A stretch of 64,000 nucleotides of DNA from Distichodus sexfasciatus (taxonomy: Eukaryota; Chordata; Actinopteri; Characiformes; Distichodontidae): the NCBI GenBank assembly GCA_032718565.1, contig JAVGVS010000111.1, positions 688,631 to 752,630 of the forward strand, given 5' to 3'. Under the pieces are notes generated by a model. The model saw only the letters and a program-made list of their open reading frames with translations. It searched no databases and was not told the DNA's origin. Position 1 is the first letter of the stretch; each line of letters opens with the position of its first letter. The position numbers were made by a program, and so were the translations under genes. This document shows positions 57,223-64,000 of the stretch, in pieces.

Positions 57223-58199
57223 ATGTCTTGATGTGTTTTAATGCTGTTTCTGTTTCAGCATTGATTTCCATGCTCTATATTTCTGCTAATATGATCTCAG
57301 ACTCTGTTTCAGTGCATGCCCTAGACAGCTTTGCAGTCAGCTCCGGTTGTCTCCAATGGATTCCTGAGCCAATTTCTCTTTCACTCTCTCCTAATCACTC
57401 TGAAAAGCTTAGATTTTTGGTTCCCCGCTGTTCTTGATTCAATCTAGATCTTGGTCTCCCATGACTTAAGTTACACAACCTCACCATAGACTGGCATTCA
57501 GGGACCATAAACGCATAACCAACGCTCATGTCTATTGCTCAGCTTACTGTTGTGTTCCATTACAACTGAAAGCCAACTGTCCCTGGTTTTCTTTTTCTGT
57601 TCTTTGGGGAGCCATTTGGGTCTGTACTGCCTTTACACACACTGTAAGTTTGATTAAAAAATGGTCAATTGTGTTAGCATTAATTTATGAATGCCAGAAA
57701 TTTTGTGCTTAAACAAGCCATTTAGATTTCTCCCGTACTTCTACGTCACAGTAGGGAACATTTTAATAACTCCAACCTCCTATCTGAGAACCTCCTCCCA
57801 CCAGGTTGAACTGCTAGTGCCTCCTGATCTGCCATGTTTTCTTTGCAAGCAGTAGCGTAAGAATCGCAATGAAGAAGTCTACTGGTGGACTGTTGTGTTA
57901 AACATGTATGGTTGTATGGACGGTCTGTTAGCAGCAGCCATGTGGGAGTGGGGCATGGGCAGCTGCGGCTCATTCGCATTTAGGAATACTAACAAGAAAC
58001 AGCCTGTTCTGAAAGGGACTGAAATACAGGGGTAAAAAGCAGGTGCCTAATTGCCTAATCTGAGAGCTATTTTCAGCAAACTATTTCAGAGACATGTTAA
58101 GTGGAGCTCATAGACCAATTTTAACTTGTTGAAAAAATGCATAATATGGGACATTTAAAGTTTATATTTCGAAGTTTACTTCTAGTTGAAAGTGTATAT

Positions 58200-58345
58200 T
58201 TTATATTCTGTTTATATATTGCTTATTCTATGTGTCTTATTTGTTCTTTGTACTGTTAAAACTGGAGCCATGTTGTCTCACCTCTCTGTATACTTGTACA
58301 GTATATAGCAGAGATGATAATAAAGTTTACTTTGACTTTGACAAT
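58200..58345 (+). repeat. 3' end of a fish non-LTR repeat
   Basis: AAAACTGGAGCCATGTTGTCTC and GATAATAAAGTTTACTTTGAC resemble a dispersed 3' end also seen at about 16360-16420. Lies within the Gypsy remnant. Confidence 0.5.
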
Positions 58346-60059
58346 GGAGGAATATGTGCCAGAGAGTTCATTAGACCATCATTGTCTCCTGCCTCCTGAT
58401 TCTTTTTTGTAGAAAAAATATGTTGGTAAACTCAGACCCTGCATCAACTACTGCGGGCTTAACTCAAGCCATATTCAAATTCTGCTATCCATTACTATCC
58501 ATTACATCCCTCTGCGGTGAGCAGCTTCATGGCACTACTATTCTACTACTACATGGTACTACTTCACTAAGCTTGACTTGTGATGTGCGTACAACCTGGT
58601 GTGCATCTGAGCAGGCAATTAGTGGAAAACTGCATGTAGCGCTACTACCAGACATTTTGAATGGCTTGTTATGCCGTACATACTTGTTAATGCACCATCT
58701 GTGTTCCAGGCATTTATTAACGATGTCCTTCGAGATATGTATGGAAAGTATGTAATTGCCTAGATTGATGACTTACTAGTGTATTCACCATCCATGCTGA
58801 ACATGTAAAGCATGTCCTCTCAACCATGGGATATACGTTAAAGGGGGGGTTGGGGGCGACCTGAGATTTCTTTTCTGGGGTACCATACTGGGCCAAAGGG
58901 TCTCCAGATGGCAAGGACAAAATAGAAGCCATGACAGAGTGGCCTCACCCATGTACCATCAACGAGATGCAGCGTTTTTTTGTTTTTGCCAACATTTTAT
59001 AGAAGGTTCATTTGGCATGTTAGCACTGTGGTGGTGCCCCTCACCTCCCTACTCAGACGGAAACCCATATCCCAAGTAATCTTGAGTATATCTGACGGGT
59101 AAAGCATCTCAATCAATGTCAGGACTGGTGGGCATTGTTTTTTACCCATTTTGATTTCACCATTACCTATTGCCCCTCCCCCCATTTCTGGGGTTTCACT
59201 GTGCTACAGGCCATCGTGGGCTACAGGGCATCCTCACTTCTGGGAATCACCCCCAATTAAATGGCCAGGCAGAGCGCATGTTTCAGGAATTCAGCCAATT
59301 CCTCTGGATATATTGCCTTAGCCAGCAGCATGATTAGGCAGGTTTTCTATGTTGGGCAGAGTACACACAAAATTCACCTATCGCCCACAGGTTTAACACC
59401 AATTGAGTAAGTGCTTGATGTGCGTGGAGTGGGTGTGGCAGGAAGCACATGCTTGAATCAAGAGGGCGGTTCAGACAGTTTGAATCCCAAGCAGATCAAA
59501 GGAGGAGACCCAGTCATAAATTTTGCTCCCGGTCCATAGGCCCCTTCCTCATTGAAGCACAAATCAACCCTGTCACCTACCGGTTCAAGTTGCTTACTGA
59601 CATTTATTAGTTAAATCACCTGTGTTGATTATTGTTCAGTCCAGCCTCTTGTCCATATTGTTTTTTTTTCCTGATTGTTTGATTCTGCTTGTTTGGTGTT
59701 TGTTTTTTCATTGGTTTTCCCCTATCTGATTAATACAGCCCCTCATTTCTGTTTCCCCATATAGGTTTGTTTTTTCCCTTTGTTCCTTGTCCATCAACTG
59801 TCATACTACCCCTGTGTTGGTATGCTCCATCTTTCCCGTGTGTTCTGCATTTAAAGGAGTTTTTTGGTTTGTGGCCAGCAGCCCATTTGTTTTTCGTTTT
59901 CTTAATAAAACGCTTGCAAAAGGTACCATGCCTCGTGTCATGCGAGCCCGGACCTTGACAATCACGAGACACATGCCGAGTTAGTCCTCCTGTCACCCGT
60001 ACACGCAGCGTCGTTGCCCTTTATTAAAATGTATTATCCCCTATGTCTTTATTTTGAAT

Positions 60060-60525
60060 TTTCACTTGAATTTGCAGAATTTCTTAAGAATTTGGTTATC
60101 TCAACTGACAGAGACATGATTGTGCAGGACTTTTCATATTCATACGGATAATGAACAAGATTCACTTACAGCAGCCTATGTTAATATTCTGGATTCTGTG
60201 GTTCATTAAAATGTAATTGGGTGCACTTATAACTGCATTCACACTCTTGATGGTGTCATTTGGTGTGACTGTGAACAATGTAACTTACGACCCCAGACAA
60301 ATATTGTTTCTGACCATCATCTTATTTTGTTTGTATCTTTTTTGTAAAATTTAATTGACTTACTTCTGTAGTAAGTGTAAAACTACATCAAATACAGCTA
60401 CAATTTTTTTTTTTTAATCTCCCTGACTTGAAATGACAATGCACAGAAACTAGAATGTAAAGTGCCTCAAACCAAACCTTTAAGGTTAATATTAAGCATA
60501 GAATTACTCTGCTGTGGATGATATA

Positions 60526-60619
<94 letters not shown>

Positions 60620-61265
60620 GTATCAGCTAACCAAGATGACAGACATCAGTGCAACAAGACTGATGAATGTCTTACATCAAAAATTAATGTACAACTTTAA
60701 ATAATCTAGATAAGTTCTTCTTACTTGACTCTCATAATAATCTCAATATATTTTCTATAGATTTTGATCTTTAGTTTGATGCTGATGCTTCTGACATAAC
60801 CCACATTACTTGTGTCCATTTGTGAAATATTGAAATTTGCTAAAAAATTTATTTATAGCCCAATCCGGTTTCACGCAGATGAGTATGTGTTTCCTCTCAA
60901 AGTTTCTTCCTGTTTGTTACAGAGGGTGTTTTTATTTTAAAATTACTTTTTGGTTTGTTGTTGTATATTAATTAAATTGATTATTGTTTTACATTAATGC
61001 ATTGATTTGAAAGTTAAAATATAAATAAAAAATAAGATAGCAAGATATGATTATTTGTGTGTACGATTGATATAAGGTAACTCTGGCCCATTCAGCTCCT
61101 GGCTTGTCAGGAGTTTTGTCTGGTGTTCCACAAGGCAGCTTAGCTGACGCTTCTCCCATGATAGCTACTGATATGATGTCCAACAAGAGAGGAGCATTTT
61201 GTTCTTGCATCTCCTTCAATTACACTAATTCAGCTCTGCCTCTCTCACGGTCCTAATGTCCTTAG
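60060..61265 (+). mobile_element. LINE fragment (endonuclease end and RT trace)
   Basis: Plus-strand pieces read HTLDGVIWCDCEQC then NIVSDHHLILFV, the last endonuclease motif (SDHH), and further on SGVPQGSLA, an RT motif-B trace, at about 61110-61140. The middle is lost and an AT microsatellite interrupts. Confidence 0.6.
60530..60618. repeat. (TA)n microsatellite, ~89 bp
   Basis: Uninterrupted TA alternation. Confidence 0.97.
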
Positions 61266-62500
61266 CTAGAGCATGCCCTTTGATATACAACATACATATT
61301 GTTTTTTTATATGAGCAATTGAATGTAAGAGTTTATCAATCTTATAATGACTACTCCAGCCATTAAGTGCTGTTGACAGTGCAAAAAGCACCTGAAATGG
61401 ACTCATGAAAAAAACTTAATTAATACAGAATGTCATTGCTACTGTAATATTGTTGAACAAGATATGTGAACCTTAAGTCGTTCCTGTTTGTTACTGTCTG
61501 GTCCATTCCATTGTATAATGATCTTCCAATGTTCAGCGCAAGAAGTTATTATCACCAAGATTAAAGCTGGTGTTCCAGCTATCTCTACCTAGAAGATTGA
61601 CACATACAGACACTGTATTTTTTTCAACATTCTATGGTAAAATAATCAAAATATTCTTTGTTGTTGTTGATAATTATTGTTAGAATATAACATAAATCTG
61701 AAATACCACAGTTTTCACCTCTTTTGCTGTTACTTTTCTCTGTCCTTTCACATGAAGCAACCTTTGAATGTTATAAGAGTTTGTCTCCACGTGTCTCATT
61801 CCTGATGAAACACCCCCCGCTTTATAACTAGGGAAACAGTGGAACAGTTTTTGTCAAAACAATTTAAAATATAAATGAATAAAATGTTATCTTACAGAAT
61901 AACTCAAACATTTACAGCCAAATATGCATAGAAACCAGAGATGTAAATATTTAGTCATATTTAGTCTTGCTGATCAAACATAAACCGCGTAAAAAGCACA
62001 AGGTGAGGCAGACAGTATCGTCCCACATGGAAGGGGGCGTGTGAGCCTCCAACAGGTGCTCAAAATAACTTCTACAGAGGCTCTAGGCGCCATAAGTTAG
62101 CTAGCAGAGATTTCATGGAGAAGCATAGGCATGGACTTCATTTACAACAAAGCTAAAACATAAATAGTTTTCAATTTTATAAAAACGGGATCAGACAAAA
62201 GAAAAATCTAATATTTAAATACTAAAAGTAGACTTTAAATACAATGAGCCTATTATTCTTTTGGGGTTTTTTTTTCTTATTTTTTTGTTGAACAGTCTGT
62301 ATTAAAAATTGATTACATAAACAAATTAAAAGCTTTAAACAAAAAATATTTCAATTAAGGTCAAACTTAATTGCCACTACATTTTTTTTATTTGTATTGA
62401 ATGAGTATGCATAACAAATTTAGAACACATGCAGGTGCACATCTCGCCACTATAAATGTAACGTTCCATCTTAGCCAAATATGTAAACCTGTGTAAAGAA
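61266..62500. other. AT-rich non-coding DNA
   Basis: No exon, RT motif or paired ends recognised. Confidence 0.45.
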
Positions 62501-62654
62501 TGCTGATTTAGATAAGCAGCAGTCAGTGTGCATGCTGCCAACTGAATAGTGAATAGGCTAGCCTTTTGGGTTCATATATTGGTAGGCCTAAATCTGACTC
62601 CGAAGGAGTCAGTGCCTTACCAGCCATGGACCTCACCGCATGTCACATGCCTAG

Positions 62655-63440
62655 AATATGAATTGATGCTTAACTTTGTAACCCTATCAACTTTTGTCCT
62701 ATCAAAATTCTGTACATTACCTTTGCCTAGACAGAGCCTAGATGAAGTACGTCAAGCGGGAAAATGTGGCAGGCGGAAATGGGTGGAACCATATGCCTGT
62801 TCCATTTTTGGAGGTCTGACATGCAATCCTATTCAGTCTGCGAAAGGGTTTCATTGTTTTTTGTACACTTTAGGCTGTGGTTGGACTTTAGAGTAGGGAA
62901 TAATAATGATAATAGGCCATGCCCCTTTTGAGCAATCATAGCCATATTTTAGGAAATGACTGAGGAGTGCATATAGATGAAGTTACCAAATTTCAGATTT
63001 GTATCTTTATCTTGAGATACTAACATGTTTCAATTATAGTTTGGTTTTGTTTGGATGTTTTTCTGAGAAGAAATAGGCTTTACAGTAATTATGGTCCAGA
63101 TCTAGAATCTATATTGATGCATAACTTTGTAATTCTTTGTCCTATCAAAATTCTGTATGCAATTTTTGCCTAGAAACATTGGCAGGCGGGGACATATACA
63201 TTAGATTCAGATGCTTCCAGGGAATCAGCAGCAAAAAGAATTTCAAATTTATCCCACACAATTCAGAAGATACAAGATAAAACGTGTATTGGTTTGTAAT
63301 TGCACCACCTATAGGCGGACATGTGCCATTTTTGGTCTCTGAGGTCTGACGCAATCCTGTTGAGTCCGCCAATGGGTTTCGCTATAATATGTACGGTTTA
63401 GGCTGTAGTCAGACTTTTGCATAGGGAATAATTATTATTA
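62655..63440. repeat. Diverged direct duplication, ~450-500-bp period
   Basis: 62655-62740 and 63103-63175 share TAGAAT-ATGAATTGATGC, TTTGTCCTATCAAAATTCTG and TTTGCCTAGA. 62773-62912 and 63303-63443 share CCATTTTTGG, GAGGTCTGAC, GTTTAGGCTGT-type and AGTAGGGAATAAT-type blocks. So at least two units in tandem, about 75-80% alike by eye. Confidence 0.75.
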
Positions 63441-63466
63441 CTATTTTAAAAATGCAAACGAAAAAT

Positions 63467-63645
63467 AAAGTTACTCATTATGTAACTCCAGTTCTATGAG
63501 TGCAGGCGAAGCCCTCCAATGGCCTATTGGATATCCCCTATGCTTGCGTCACTAACTCCCCGACCAGTCGGGAGGGAGTTTGCCTCTATAGGGCTCTGCC
63601 TGTACTCATAGAACTGGAGTTACATACCCAGTAACTTTATTTCTA
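63467..63645. repeat. ~52-bp inverted repeat, part of a larger element
   Basis: ATAAAGTTACT and GTAACTCCAGTTCTATGAGT at the left pair with ACTCATAGAACTGGAGTTAC and AGTAACTTTAT at the right. A second pairing (GCTTGCGTCACT at 63543, AGTGACGCAAGC at 63979) reaches the window end, so the element continues beyond 64000. Confidence 0.85.
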
Positions 63646-64000
63646 GGTCGTACAGGCTCCGCCCTCCAACGGGCTTCCTTATTGGATAAAACCACGGGAA
63701 AACCGTTGGTGATGCATGCACTCCCAGGTGGGCCCAAACGGAAACAGGACCCAGGAGGTCGGGGAAGAGAGGTCACCACAGACTGCCACATGCAGCCACA
63801 GTAACTCACAAACCAAGAACACACAACCTAATCACAGAGTGCTCAGTCAGTCTGCTCCCCCTCCTCCACCGGAGGGTCGGCCACAGGCACCCAGCATGGA
63901 ATGCGCCACAGAATAGGCTGTCATATCCCGGAGATAGGCCGTAACAATTGGTTGGGGAGTTCAAGTTTTTGCTCAGGCAGTGACGCAAGCGTAGGGAAGC

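Larger units (their letters stand above)
56915..59965 (+). mobile_element. Ty3/Gypsy element, 5'-truncated and decayed
   Basis: Ordinary Gypsy order. A Gag end with zinc knuckle CLYCGEAGHRGGSC (57113-57155), then a protease-like segment, RT (RPCIDYRGLN, VNAPSVFQAFINDVLRDMYG, IDDLLVYSPSML with stops), RT connection (IEAMTEWPHPCTINEMQRFF), RNase H traces (CQDWWALFFTHFDFTITYCP) and integrase C-terminal traces (HLSPTGLTPIE; QINPVTYRFKLL). The 3' end has AATAAAACGC (about 59905) and ends near CCTTGACA, likely the 3' LTR. Frameshifts and stops throughout. 57480-58370 contains material not readable as pol, probably an insertion. Confidence 0.85.

Noticed and set aside
51440..64000. Upstream avil exons (gelsolin repeats 1-2)
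   Set aside because: I looked for the GDCY, FWIGK and related motifs on the minus strand and saw none; the region is repeats. They probably lie beyond the window.
1..64000. CRISPR arrays, bacterial operons, rRNA genes
   Set aside because: The sequence is vertebrate nuclear DNA. The only regularly spaced repeats are minisatellites and microsatellites without spacers.

Overview
This window is nuclear DNA from a vertebrate, almost certainly a teleost fish. It has small coding exons with GT/AG introns, a very dense and nested load of DNA transposons (hAT, Tc1/mariner, Harbinger), L2-like and RTE-like LINEs, Ty3/Gypsy elements including one with the integrase-before-RT order described for Gmr1, and tRNA-derived SINEs typical of fish. 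There is no operon structure, and most long open frames lie inside repeats.

Two host genes are supported, both on the minus strand. The first is tmbim6 (Bax inhibitor-1), about 5,266 to 24,790. It is complete: nine coding exons join in phase into a 237-codon protein, the human length. A non-coding first exon and a compact promoter lie near 24.7-24.8 kb, and a poly(A) signal lies at 5,266-5,271. The second is the 3' two thirds of an advillin/villin-family actin-binding gene (best match avil), 41,197-51,437. Thirteen exons join in phase to give 558 codons from the start of gelsolin repeat 3 through the C-terminal headpiece. Its 5' exons (gelsolin repeats 1-2) were not found and should lie beyond 64 kb.

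Layout: 1-5.1 kb is a repeat block in which a C2HC zinc-finger exon-like segment with a 33-bp minisatellite and Harbinger remnants (Myb-like and transposase) are flanked by diverged inverted arms. 5.2-24.8 kb is tmbim6, its introns filled with hAT, Tc1 and other elements, including a nested inverted hAT pair at 21.5-24.0 kb. 24.9-27 kb holds a foldback with THAP-like coding fragments. 27-34.3 kb is an L2-like LINE broken by three insertions, then a nearly full-length RTE-like LINE. 34.3-40 kb holds unclassified DNA, a Gmr1-like Gypsy remnant and Tc1 remains. 40.1-51.4 kb is the avil gene with SINEs, a foldback Tc1 element and a solo LTR in its introns. 51.4-64 kb is repeats only: SINE, hAT, L2, Gypsy, another LINE fragment, a diverged direct duplication and a palindrome that runs off the window end.

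The two host genes do not form a shared pathway. One encodes an ER membrane stress and calcium regulator, the other a calcium-dependent actin-bundling protein. The repeats are old and mutated, and no clearly active element was found. Exon ends were read by eye from splice consensus plus reading-frame continuity; repeat boundaries come from target-site duplications where stated and are otherwise approximate.
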